From Ascidia mentula (Eukaryota; Chordata; Ascidiacea; Phlebobranchia; Ascidiidae), in NCBI GenBank assembly GCA_947561715.1, contig OX387205.1:11289001-11353000 (forward strand): a stretch of DNA of 64,000 bases. Direction: 5' to 3'. The position numbers and the translations under genes were made by a program. Shown one piece after another: positions 1 through 11,674 of this stretch. Below the pieces are notes generated by a model. That model was not told where the DNA came from, did not search any database, and worked only from the letters and a program-made list of their open reading frames with translations. How positions within the stretch are numbered: position 1 is the first letter of the stretch; each line of letters starts with the position of its first letter.

Positions 1-3000
1 AACAACAACGTTTTTTAAAGATGATTTCAAACCAATACTCCACTTTTTTAAATGCCTGTATAACAATAATAAAGTATGTTGTAGTTTTGCACATTTAAAT
101 ATTAATTTACCAGACCGTTGCAAAATGTTCTCGGCATCACATATTGGAGAACGCAGCAACGCCTTCCCTTGATACAAATGCACCACTGCATGATCGTTAT
201 AACGTTTACATCATTTTAACGTTTGACGAAATTACTGCGGCAACGGGGTTGTCGATTGCACCTGTTGTTCATTGCGACACATTGGCCGCAACAAAACCTC
301 TTTGGTACAAATATTTGTCCCGTTAAGTGCAAACGTCCGCCAACTTCTGCCGAAGGCCACCTTATCTCCCGTTTATATACAACCAAGGGCACGCCTACCG
401 CGAAACCCACGTGACATTTCTTTCTCGTAACCGAACCATTGACGGCGCAGACAAGCGTGTTACGGTTTAATGATTTTTGTTTGCGCGTGAGTGTAACGTG
501 TGGTTGGGTGACTCGCGGCCTTAAAGTAGAACAACACAGAAGCCGTACTGTGCGGGTTCGGTTGTGACGCTGCTTTTGTGGAAAGTTATTGTGGTATTCT
601 TCAAGATTCTTCACCTTTGTTTGTAACCGTGTCTTCTGTAGAGATTTGCCGACACAAAAATCTTTGACTGAATACTTGCTGGCCTTGCTGCAAATATTTA
701 GGGTTTTGATGCCATTATAAATTTTAGTCTTGTTTGCAAAAACTACAAATAACAGTTTAATTTATTGATGTTGCGACATAATTCGTTATACATGCTCTTA
801 GTTTAAACCTTACTTGAAGCGAATTTGAGTTAAAGCACGTTGGCTGTAGAACTCAGTTTCAATATTTTGATAATTTTATATGGTTTTATGCGATATCATT
901 TCGGGCTTTGACTGAAAAAACGTCCCCTTTACCACCATCTGTCACACAAGACAAACAAACGCTTTCGATTTTAGCAGTCGGCAAATAAGCCCCGTTTCAT
1001 CCTAGTGTAAGATTATACCAATATATTTGACTCTGGTTTCATATAAATGGAAAATAGTCTTAATTGTTGAGAAATTGTGGTAACATTTTTTCACTTCTCC
1101 AATCGGACTTGTGGTGGAGTTAGGGATGGGCAATATAGAATATTACACTATTCTAAAACATTCTAGAATAGTTAAATCGAATCCGGAATACCGAATCCTG
1201 ATCTGTTTTTGTTTTAGCTTGTGCACTGAAGCACAATAAACGTAAAATATGTTTTTACATGATTCCAACAACAAAGCACAATCAAAGAATATTTATTGCA
1301 CTGTAAGATATTTAGGCTCTCTATGTGCTTGCCTGCCTAGTGATAACGAAATTTTGTGGCTGTCAAACCTGCACGTCACAACCGTAGCAGAAGATTGGCG
1401 AAAAACGATACGCATCGTATTTATTCGATTGTGAGCCGCGGCTTATAAAGTTGTTTAAGCTACCGTTTGTGATGCTTACAATTGAGGGCGACTTATTTTA
1501 TTTAATGTCAAGCCGATAATTTGTATGCGGCTCTAAGTTTCAATGAAACTCGCCTTTAACTCGCTCTGCCGTAGCAATGCGTTTTATCAATGATGTCGGA
1601 TGTCATACGCATTTGTCTGCACTTTCTCCACAAAAGAAACAAGGTTGTTGTTTCCTTATCCTATGACGTACAATGCAGATAAGAAGGGTCCTAATATTGA
1701 CGGGGCGTATCAACCACAATTGTCTGAGTATTAAACCGGACACCGTTGTCATTTAGTCATGACCCTCAAACCTGTGTTGAAATCTTAGGATTATAGTTAG
1801 GCATCAAATCCCGTCGTGAGTCAATTTTCAACTGGCGGCCCACGCACGTATGTGTTTACAGGCACTTGTTAGACTGCAATTACTTTCTTTTCGCTTAGGA
1901 TTCGAATCTTAACCTTTATCACGTTTTTTTTTCTATGATTGGTTTATAATTTACATAATACAGTTGGTCGCCAAGGCATTCTCACATGTACTGCGTTTCG
2001 TGACCCCCGGGAGGTGACGCTAGTAAGTCGCTAGTAACCGTTTGTTAAAGCTGTGGTTCCGAACCGTTCAGGAGTCCCTTTCATAAAATTGTTAAGCCAT
2101 CTGAGCCGCACGTAACATTCACCTGATATACTTTGGACGATCCAAGTTGTACAACCTGTGCAAGATATAGGGGGTGACGTCACAATTAGCAAAGATCAGA
2201 AGCCCTAAAATAATACAAAAATAGGGAAGCAGGAGAAGAACAAAATGTTTGTAAATTTTAATGGGAAGACAGCTCCCGCTTTTTCACCGATCCCCTAAAT
2301 TATCTCACAGACCCCTTGGGTGCCGCGAACACCAGTTTAGAAATCACTGTAGTAAGTTGTCCACGGGAGATTTTTAAGCTTGCGATGACTCTTTTCGACT
2401 GAAGAAAATAAAAATACTACACTGCGCTGTTGTTTAATTACCATTGGTGCTAAACTGCCAAAATCTCTATAAAACCGCGCAGTTTTGTGAACTGATGTAG
2501 GCTAGCTGTCATTTGAGATCGCTTCTTGAACTGATCATAGAAAGCATGTGCTTGGCGAATGTCACGTTTTCACAGAAAGGAATCCACAACTCTGTTGTCC
2601 AGGGGGGATACGAAACCTCTTTTCGATACAACAACCATGTTATTCTGCGTCCGTCTGTGTTACTGTGTAAAAGATGACATTGCAAAGTTCAAACCGTGTT
2701 TTACCAAGTTGCTGTAGGATTCCCAAATTTTTTTTCATCCGCTGAGACCCCGCCCCATTGTGCTAATGGCATGTAACTGTGGTGTAACTTAGGTAAACGC
2801 CCTTGTTCACGCCCCTATACTATACGCGCACTCGACACATCGTCCTCGAAGAGTCGAACTTTGTCCCCTGCGTTCTATTGACTCGTGGTAGAAATATGGG
2901 CGTACCACGAGACTGTTTGAAATACGACACCACGATGCCATTTTACCTACCTTGCTTCCCAGGAATGTTTTGAACTGAATGATGTTTTATCACGTTGGTC

Positions 3001-4437
3001 GCGAATTTTGACCATTATGTAATAATTCAAGGAAATCAAATTGATGTGTGTGGCTGATTCATCGTTAAATGGTTTGCTTCTTGTGTAAAACCTTCTTTTT
3101 TCTCGTTGATTTCCTAATTTGAGAACTAAATCAATGTTTTAAAAATGTCACAATAATCAGGCATTCGCATGGGATGGACGCTATTATTTCCTCACTAGAG
3201 GGCCTTACAAGTTTTTTCTTCAATCTTCAAATACCACGCTCTATTGTTTGGCCGACAATGTAATGAGGCACTGAGGATTTTCCCTGGTGACATTCTGACT
3301 GACGACGAATAAACATTCCACGTTCGTCCAAGAATTCCTGGAAACAATCCCATCACATCTTGGTTAAAGATTGTTGTCTACATTGGTTTGTTTGTCTCAG
3401 GTTGCGTGCGTAGAATGTTTGCCGATGTAGCCGAGCAGACTTCTGCAGAAGATGTTTTTGGTGCGGTCTGTTTGTAACCTTTCGAATCGAAGTTATGCGT
3501 GACATTCTGAGAACCAGGCGAGCATTCGATTTGTTGCTGTCCCTCCCACCCAGGTTGTCCCTCTGGTTTTCTGTGACATTTTTAGCTTCATGACGGGTCA
3601 TTGACACCTTACGACACAAGAATTCTTCCTAATCGGAATTGCTCTTCTGGCACTTAGTTTCCAAAGTGTTTATTGGAAACCAACGTTTCGTCTGCCATCC
3701 GGAGAGACTTCTTCAGGGTAGAGGACCCTGTTTTGAAATGGGAAACCTTGCGTGATGTTTCGAACTCCATGGTTACGTCGCAGCATAATATTACTTTTTC
3801 CAGAACTTTCTGCCAATATGTGGTTTATTCGTTTGACAACTTTACTACTAGTTTTTGTTTTTTTGTTGAGGAACATTTTTTCAAACTCTCCCTTTGGTGT
3901 TTGTGATTAAGTCTTTTGTTTTGTACCTTGGTCACGCAGTTATAGTTGTATTTTGTTGAAAAAGTTTTATTAAACCAGCCTTTTTGGCCGTTTTGACTAT
4001 ATTTTTCCCTGACTACTGTTTTCTGATAACTGTTCAAAAGCTGACAATTGGTCAGTAATACAAGTATCAACATACAGAACTTTAATAAATAAAAACATTT
4101 AAAAGCAATGAATAAGAAAGCGAAACACACAAAAACTTGCATTGATAAACTAATAAAAAAAACAAGACGGAACGGCGAAGTCACAAAAATCAGCTCATAA
4201 TAAAGAGTATGAAACAGAAATATAAACGACGAACTTCGTCAGGTCAGTGTAACAGTCCCTCTCATAACGCGATATGACTGGTGCTGTGTAATGTGTTGTC
4301 ACGTGGTTTCAAGGTCACCATGACCTTGTATAATGTGAGTAAAAGCGCGGGATGATATTAGTGCTACGCGCAGATTAAGCTGTAAGGTTTTTTCATGGAG
4401 ATATGGATTGGAACGCTTGGAAAATCATTCTTGCTCC
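1..4437. other. Unit 1 spacer between gene A and the next gene to the left
   Basis: No gene that I can defend. The stretch holds the duplicated 5' flank (1-1030), a segment shared only with the partial unit (about 1030-1900) containing a MITE relic, and then sequence shared by all units. Several frames recur in the other units (around 2570-2710, 2410-2640, 3400-3560 and 3830-4180) but are interrupted in at least one copy, so I treat them as non-coding or decayed. The corresponding spacers are 6178-9884 and 11675-15455. Confidence 0.6.
1416..1495. mobile_element. Degraded copy of the CGTATTTACTCGATTGTAAG MITE
   Basis: CGTATTTATTCGATTGTGAG, then CCGCGGCTTATAAA and ACAATTGAGGGCGACTTA, match the better-preserved element at 41929-42030 with scattered substitutions. 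It lies in the segment unique to repeat unit 1, so insertion came after, or was lost in, the other units. Confidence 0.6.
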
Positions 4438-6177
4438 TTATTTATTATTATTGCAGTGAAGTGGTTTCTTGTATCCGGTTTTGAACGTTTTAAGTATACA
4501 GTTATCACTCTGGGTCGATGCTGCTTGTCTGAAAAATAACATGAGAATAATAAATTCATGTAATTGGCAAATTGGGACAACGTGCGGATGAATGAAAAAT
4601 AAACAATGAACGAAAGAAGTATTTCTGAGTAATCGCAATATCGTAGATTCTTAAAAAAATCTCAGAAAATCCCTGTATCTTCTCTAGCTATTAAGTTTGT
4701 GCTGTAACTTGTCTGAATCTTTCCTGTCATGATTTGTCATCCTACATCTTGCAAAAATCCGGGAGGCAAGTGGGAGTTATCGCCTTCATTCCTGCCCATA
4801 CTACGCCTCTATTGTCTCCAACCTCGACCCAATGAAACCACGCTGAAGAATTCACGCCCTTTTATTCCCCTGTGCTGTCTGGCTTTGCGTTGGCAACCCG
4901 AATAATTGCGGGATTCGCACCGTCTTGGATGCTTATTGTACGCAGGTGGCTAATGGCATCAATAGTGGTGTCAAATTTGAATGCTCTGGTACTGTTTACT
5001 GCCTGACAAACATTCGCTAATATTAGGGTGTCTTTGTTTCTGGTGTTAAACGTATGTAGCATCTTGCCCTGGTGGTCCTAGGGTCGTAGGCGTTTGACGC
5101 AGTTTCCTATTGGGTGGATCAACAGTATCATCATATTGCGCAATCGCTTTATTTGCCAAACTGAAAACCCTTATTTGGGCATTTTTAATTACGGGGCGAA
5201 TTAGAGATCGTGAAACGCCAACAGACTTTTTTCATGGTTTCAACATTCACTCCTAAATTACGTTTTTAGCACATTAGTTTATTTTCCGAATATTTCATTG
5301 TACGTTTTGGTTGTCGGAATTGTATTGTTTTGCAGACAATATTGCCATTGACTCGATCTTTTTAAGTGAACCCTGCACAGACTTGTCAATATGTGCTGGC
5401 ATCAAGAAGTTTGCTAATTAATACAAAACTTCCGGTAATTTACGTTGCTTTTAAACAATGGAGGGTAATAATTATTATTTTAAAATGTTATCAACTGGAC
5501 TTACAACATGAAGAATTTGACATCAGGCCTGCTTAGTTCCTCCTTCATTTTTGTCAACTCAGTTTCAGACGAACTCCTTTTTCGCATTACCCTGTTTTTT
5601 CTTGTGTTCCGGAGCTCCCGGAGGAAAGCGCGCTCAATGCGACGAAGGAAGGCACGCTCTTCCACATGGTGCGGTTGTAGGACTTCGATTCTAGACAAAT
5701 AATATCCTATGTTACAAACGTTGGCATTTAAAAGCATCAACCATTGAGAGGTTTAGTTGAGTAAAAGGGTGTGCGTGGAATTTGTTTTATTCGGAAGAGC
5801 GGTGACAGAACAAGTTGATGTTGAGGCAATTTCTTTTTCACTGGAAGGTTCTCTACGCCAGCAAAATAATTATACGTTTTTTGCTTACAATTTCGAGATG
5901 GTCTTCAAAACGTCACTGTGACTTGAGGTCGTTTCTCCGTGGCTCGTTTCATCTGATCTGTGTGAAAATGCAACATGTTTTCTTGTATTTAAAAATAACT
6001 TTCGTACGTTTTAAGGACAAAACTTGTTTTAAAGAACGTGAAGCACTTTGTGGTTGATTTTGTGAGAATTTCAAATGTATTTCTTAATTTCAACACATAC
6101 CTCGACGTAGGGGCGGTGGATGTACACAAGACGGACGCAAAAATCAATGCGGTAACGAGTATCCAAGCTTTCTCCAT
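4438..6177 (-). CDS. Array gene A: small secreted two-cysteine protein
   Basis: Three exons, 117 residues, function unknown. Exon 1 (6101-6177) encodes 25 residues of signal peptide beginning MEKAWILVTALIFASVL and ends at donor GTATGT. Exon 2 (5505-5690) follows acceptor TTTGTCTAG. It encodes a strongly basic, helix-prone stretch (VEERAFLRRIERAFLREL), then an RKR site, then a serine-rich segment, and ends at GTAAGT. Exon 3 (4438-4528) follows acceptor TTATTTTTCAG. It carries two cysteines and ends in a stop that overlaps an AATAAA signal. Both introns are phase 2 and the frame stays open. The likely fate is secretion, perhaps with cleavage at RKR to release a peptide. An antimicrobial or signalling peptide would fit the charge pattern, but that is inference. 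An alternative last exon inside intron 2 is listed separately. Confidence 0.72.
5046..5169 (-). other. Conserved block in intron 2 of gene A, possible alternative terminal exon
   Basis: About 400 bp inside intron 2 (roughly 4760-5200; equivalents 10220-10670 and 15780-16240) is far more alike among the three copies than its surroundings. On the coding strand an AG at ATAAG, followed by one base and then VFSLANKAIAQYDDTVDP, would continue exon 2 in the correct phase and stop at 5046. Equivalent frames exist in B (10482-10629, altered at its end by an extra base) and C (16071-16194). The acceptor has a poor pyrimidine tract, so splicing here is uncertain. A second minus frame (10201-10521 in B) runs through the rest of the block, but is cut short in A. 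It may be an alternative exon, a regulatory element or a gene-conversion tract. Confidence 0.35.
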
Positions 6178-9100
6178 ATTTGTTGGTAGTTTTGTCAATG
6201 GCAATAGGAAAAAGGCGAAAACAACAACGTTTTTAAAGGGGATTCAAACCAATACTACACTTTTTTGCGGAATACCTGAATAACAACATTAAAGTATGTT
6301 GTAGTTTTGCACATTTTAGTATTAATTTACCAGACCGTTGCAAAATGTTTTCAGCACCACAAATATTTGAGAACGCAGCAACGCCTTTCCTTGGTACAAC
6401 TACACCACTGCATGATCGTTATAACGTTTACATCATTTTAACGTTTGACGAAATGACTGCGGCAACGGAGTTGTCAATTGCACCTGTTCTTCATCGCGAC
6501 ACATTGGCGGCAACAAAACCTCTTTGGTACAAATATTCGCCCCGTTAATTGCAAACTTCCGCCAACTTCTGTCGAAGGCCACCTCAACTCCCGTTTATAT
6601 ACAACCAAGGCCACGCCTACCGCGAAACCCACGTGATATTTCTTTCTCGTAACCGAACCATTGACGGCGCAGCGTTACGGCTGACTGATTCTTCGTTGCG
6701 CGTAAGTGTGCTTGCAACATGTGGTTGGGCGACGCAGCGAACTTGCGGTTTTAAAAGTCAAACAACACAGAAGCCGTACTGTGCGCGTTCGGTTGTGGCG
6801 CTGCTTGTGTGGAAAGTTAATGTGGTATTCTTCAACATTCTTCACCTGTGTTTGTAACCGTGTTTTCTGTAGGGATTTGTCATCACAAAACCACTTGCTG
6901 GGCTTGCTGCAGATACTTGGGCATTTGATGGCTTTATAAATGTTAATCTTGTTTGCAAAAACTACAAATAACAGTTTAATTTATTGCTGTTGCGACATAA
7001 TTCGTTATACATGCTCTTAGTTTAAACCTTACCTGAAACAAATTTGAGTTAAAGCACATTGGCTGTAGAACTCAGTTTCAATATTTGGATTATTTTATAT
7101 GGTTTTATGCGATATCATTTTGGGCTTTGACTGATAAAACGTCACCTTTACCACCATCTGTCACACAAGACAAACAAACGCTTTCGATTTTAGCATTCGG
7201 CTAATAAGCCTTGTTTCATCCTAGTGTAAGATTATACCAATATATTTGACTCAAATTGTTTCAAGTAAGGTTTAATTTAGGAGATTATATCAAAACGAAA
7301 TTTTATGGCTGCTAAAACGTATGTGTTTACAGGCACTTGTTAGGCTGCAATTACTTTTCGCTTGGGATTCGAATCTCAACCTTTATTACGTTTTTTTCCT
7401 GATTGGTTTATAATTTACATACTACAGATGGTCGCCAAGGCATTCACACATATACTGCGTTTCGTGACCTCCGGGAAGTGTCGCTAGTAACCGTATATTA
7501 AATCTGTGGTTCCGAACCGTTCAGTAGTCCCTTTCATAAAATTGTTAAGCCATCTGAGCCGCACGTAATATTCACCTGATGTTCTTGGGCGATTTAAGTT
7601 GTACAACTTGTTCAAGATATAGGGGGTGACGTCACAATTAGCAAAGATCACAAAATGTTTGTAAATTCTAATGGAAAGACAGCTCCCGCTTTTTCACCGA
7701 TCCCTAAACTACCCCATAGACCCTTTAGGGTGCCGCGAACCCCAGTTTAGAAATCATTAAAGTAAGTTGTCCACGGGAGATTTTTAAGCTTGCGATGACT
7801 GTTTTCGACAGAACAAAACAAAAATACTGCATTGCGCTGTTATTTAATTACCATTGGTCCTACACTTTTAAAATTTCTTGCAAAACCGCGCAGTTTAGTG
7901 AACTGATGTAGGCTAGCCGTCATTTGATGTCGCTTCTTGAACCGATCATAGAAAGCATGTGCTTGGCGAATGTCACGTTTTCGCACAATAGAATTCACAA
8001 CTCTGTTGTCCAGAGGGGATACGAAACCTCTTATCGATACAACAACCATGTTCTTGTCCGTCCGTCTGTGTTACAATGTGAAAGATGATACTGCAAAGTT
8101 CAAACCGTGTTTTACCAAGTTGCTGTAGATTCCCAAAATCTTTTTCATCCGCTGAGACGGACCCCGCCCCAAACAGCATGTAACTTGGGTACACGCCCTT
8201 GTTCACGCCCCTATACTACGCGCACTCGACACATCGTCCTCGACGAGTCGAACTTTGTCCCCTACGTTGTATTGACTCGTGGTAGAAATGTGGGCGTTTC
8301 AGGAGACTGTTTGAAATACGACACCCTGTCGCCATTTTACCTTCCTTGCTTACCAGGAATGTTTTGAACTGAATGATGTTTTGTCACGTTGGTCGCGAAT
8401 TTTGACATTTTGTAATATTTCAAGGAAATTAAATTGGTGTGCTGTGTGGCTAATTTAACGTTAGGTGGTTTGCCTCTTGTGTAAATCCTTTCATATCTTT
8501 TTTCTCGATGATTTCCTAATTCGAGAACCAAATCAATGTTTTAAAAATGTCACAATAATCATGAATTCGCATGGGATGGACACTGTTATTTCCCCACTAA
8601 AAGGTCCTACAAGTTTTTTCTTCAATTCACAAACACCATGCACGCTCTATTGTTTGGTCGACAGTGTAATTAGGCACTGAGGTTTTTCCCCGGTGACATA
8701 GTGACTGGCGATGAGTAAACATTCCACATTCGTCCCTGGATTCCTCGAACATTCCCATCACAGCGTGGTTAAAGGTTCTTGTCAACATTAGTTTGTTTGA
8801 CTCAGGTTGCGTGCGCACTGCGCAGCATGTTTGCCGATGCAGCCGACCAGACCTGTGCATGAGGTGTTTTTGTTGCGGTCTGTTTGCAACCTGTCGAATT
8901 CGTAAAGTTATGCGTGACATTCTGAGAACCAGGCGAGCATTGGAACTGTTGCTGTCCTTCCCACCCAGGTTGTACCTCTGGTTTTCTTTGACAATTTTCA
9001 GCTTCTTGATGGGTCATTGAAATCTTGCAACACAAGAGTTCAGCTGTTGCATAGTATCTACTTTTTGACGCAGGGACTGCGTTTATCGCAGGAGGCTTCC

Positions 9101-9884
9101 GAAAATAGCAACATTGTCACTATTTTGGTCACGATTTAGGGTGCAGCGTTTTGCACGACGTGTGTCAGTGAGGTGTGTTGACAACAGGGTAGAGGACCCT
9201 GTTTTGAAATGGGAAACCTCGCGTGATGTTTCGAACTCTGGTTAAGTCGCAGCATAGTATTACTTTTTCAAGAACCTTCTGCCGACATGTGGTTGAATCA
9301 TTGGACAACTTCACTACTAGATTTTGTTTTTTTGTTGAAGAAACTATTTTAAAACTGTCCCTTGGGTGTTTGTGACTAAGTCTTTTGTTTTGTACCTTGG
9401 TCACACAGTTATGGTCGTATTTTGTTGAAAAAAGTTTTATTAAACCAGGCTTTTTGTTCGTTTTGACTATATCTTTGCCTGATAACTTTGTCAAATTGTT
9501 TTCTGATAACTGCTCAGAAGCTGACAATTGGTCAGTAATACAAGTATCAACATACAACACTTTATTAAATGAAAACAATCAAACGCAATAAATCAGCAAC
9601 CAAAAAACGAAACAAGACGGAACCGCAGTCACAAAAATCAGCTTGTAATAAAGAGTAAGAAACAGAAATATAAACGGCGAACTTCGTCACGTCAGTGTAA
9701 CAGTCCCTCTCATAACGCGACATGACAGGTGCTGTGTAATGTGTTGTCACGTGGTTTCAAGGTCACCATGACTTTGTATAATGTGAGTAAAAGCGCGGGA
9801 TGATATTAGTGTTACGAGCGGTTTAAGCTGTAAGGTTTTTCACTGAGATCTGGGTAGGTTCACTTGGAAAAGCATTCTTTCTCC
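6178..9884. other. Unit 2 spacer
   Basis: The duplicated flank of gene A and the intergenic part of unit 2. A cysteine-rich plus frame at about 8793-8954 (CRCSRPDLCMRCFCCG, eight cysteines in all) sits between an acceptor-like TTTGACTCAG and a donor-like CCACCCAG/GTTGTA. It is kept in unit 3 (about 14310-14470) but interrupted in unit 1. I found no partner exons, so I do not call a gene. Confidence 0.5.
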
Positions 9885-11674
9885 TTATTTATTATGATCT
9901 GGATACTTTTTGCAGTGATCTGCGTTTGTGCTTCCGGCTTTGAACGCTGCAAGTTCGCAGTCTCTACGCGGGGTTGTTGTTGCTCGTCTGAAAAATAACA
10001 TGAGAATTATAAATTCATGTAATTGTAAAATTGGGACAACGTGCGGATGGATGAAAAATAAACAATGAACGAAAGAAGTATTTCAGAGTAATCGCAATAT
10101 TGTAGATTCTTAAAAAAATCTCAGGAAAACCCTGTATCTTTTCTAGCTATTAAGTTAGTACTTTAATTTGTCTGGGTGTTTCCTGTCATAATTTGTCAAC
10201 CTACAGAGTGCAAAAATCCGGGAGGCAAGTGGGAGTTATCGCCTTTATTCCTGCCCATACTACGCCTCTATTGTCTCCAACCTCGACCCAATGAAACCAC
10301 GCTGAAGAATTCACGCCCTTTTCTTCCCCTGTGCTGTCTGGCTTTGCGTTGGCAACCCGAATAATTGCGGGATTCGTACCGTCTTGGATGCTTATTGTAC
10401 GCAGGTGGCTAATGGCATCAATAGTGGTGTCAAATTTGAATGCTCTGGTACTGTTTATTGCCTGACAAACATTCGCTAATTTTAGGGTGTCTGTGTTTCT
10501 GGTGATGAACGTATGAAGCATCTTGCCCTGGTGGTCCTACGGTCGGTAGGCGTTTGACGCAGTTTCCTATTGGGTGGATCAACAGTATCATCATATTGCG
10601 CAATCACTTTCTTTGCCAAACCGAAAACCCTTATTTGGGCATTTTTAATTACGATGCCAATTAGAGCTCGTGAAACGCCAACATACTTTTTTCATGGTTT
10701 CAACATTGGCTTCGAAATTTCGTTTTTAGCAGATTAGTTTATTTTCTGAATATTTCATTTTTTGTTTTGGTTGTCGGAATTGTATTATTTTGCACGCAAT
10801 ATTGCCATTGACTCGATTTTTTTAAGTGATCCCTGCACAGACTCGTCATTATGTAGCTGGCAACAATAGGTTTGCAGAATAATGAAAAACTTTCGGTAAT
10901 TTTTGATACTTTTAAACAATAAAGTGTAATAATTATTATTTTGAAATATAGTCATCTGGACTTACAACATGAAGAATTTGACATCAGGCCTGGCCAGTTT
11001 CTGCTTATCTTTTTCAAATATACTTTCAGACGAACGGCTTTTTCGCAGTAGGTTGCTTTTTCTTGTGTTCTTGAGCTCCCGGAGGAAAGCTCGCTCAATG
11101 CGACGAAGGAAGGCACGTTCTTCCACATGGTGCGGTTGTAGGACTTCGATTCTGAACAAATAATATCCTATGTTACAAACGTTGACATTTAAAAGCATTA
11201 ACCATTGAGAGGTTTAGTTAAATATTAGAAAATGTGTGGAATTTGTTTTGTTTGAAAGAGCGTTGACAGAACAAGTTGAGGTTGGGGCGATTTCTTTATT
11301 TTGCTTGAAGAGTCTCTACGCCAGTTAAATAATTAAGGTGGTTTGTGAATAAAACGATTGTACGTTTTTTTGCTTACAATTTCGAGAGGGTTTTCAAAGC
11401 GTCACTGTGACTTGATATTGTTCCTCCGTGGTTCGTTTCATGTGATCTGTGTTAAAATGCAAGATGTTTTCTTGTATTTAAAAATAACTTTCGTACGTTT
11501 TGAAGACAAAACTCGTTTTAATAAAGGTTGTCAGGCACTTTGTGCTTGATTTTGTTAGAATTTTAAATGTTTTTATCAATTTCATTAGAACACTTACCTC
11601 GACGTAGGGGCGGTGGATGTACACAAGACGGACGCTAAAATCAATGCAATAACGAGGATCCAAGCTTGCTCCAT
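9885..11674 (-). CDS. Array gene B: small secreted two-cysteine protein
   Basis: Second tandem copy, 121 residues. Exon 1 is 11598-11674 (signal peptide beginning MEQAWILVIALILASVL, donor GTAAGTG). Exon 2 is 10966-11151 (acceptor TTTGTTCAG, donor GTAAGTCC). Exon 3 is 9885-9987 (acceptor ATTTTTCAG). Signal peptide and basic helix nearly match copy A. The middle of exon 2 differs strongly: RKR is replaced by RKSR and most residues of the following segment change, before the shared RPDVKFFM. Exon 3 reads RATTTPRRDC, keeps the spacing of its two cysteines, and ends four residues later than in A. An AATAAA signal overlaps the stop. Phases match those of A and C. Confidence 0.72.

Noticed and set aside
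216-614. Minus-strand frame of 132 codons recurring at 17601-18059
   Set aside because: It lies in the duplicated 5' flank of the array genes, with no acceptable splice sites, and its length and start vary between units.
3825-4184. Minus-strand frame with hydrophobic N-terminus (also 9165-9578 and 14699-14938)
   Set aside because: Frame start and extent change from unit to unit and sequence is AT-rich spacer. Hydrophobicity follows from T-rich composition.
8793-8954. Plus-strand cysteine-rich segment with apparent acceptor and donor
   Set aside because: Interrupted in unit 1 and without upstream start or downstream partner exon, so not called as a gene. Noted in the spacer entry.
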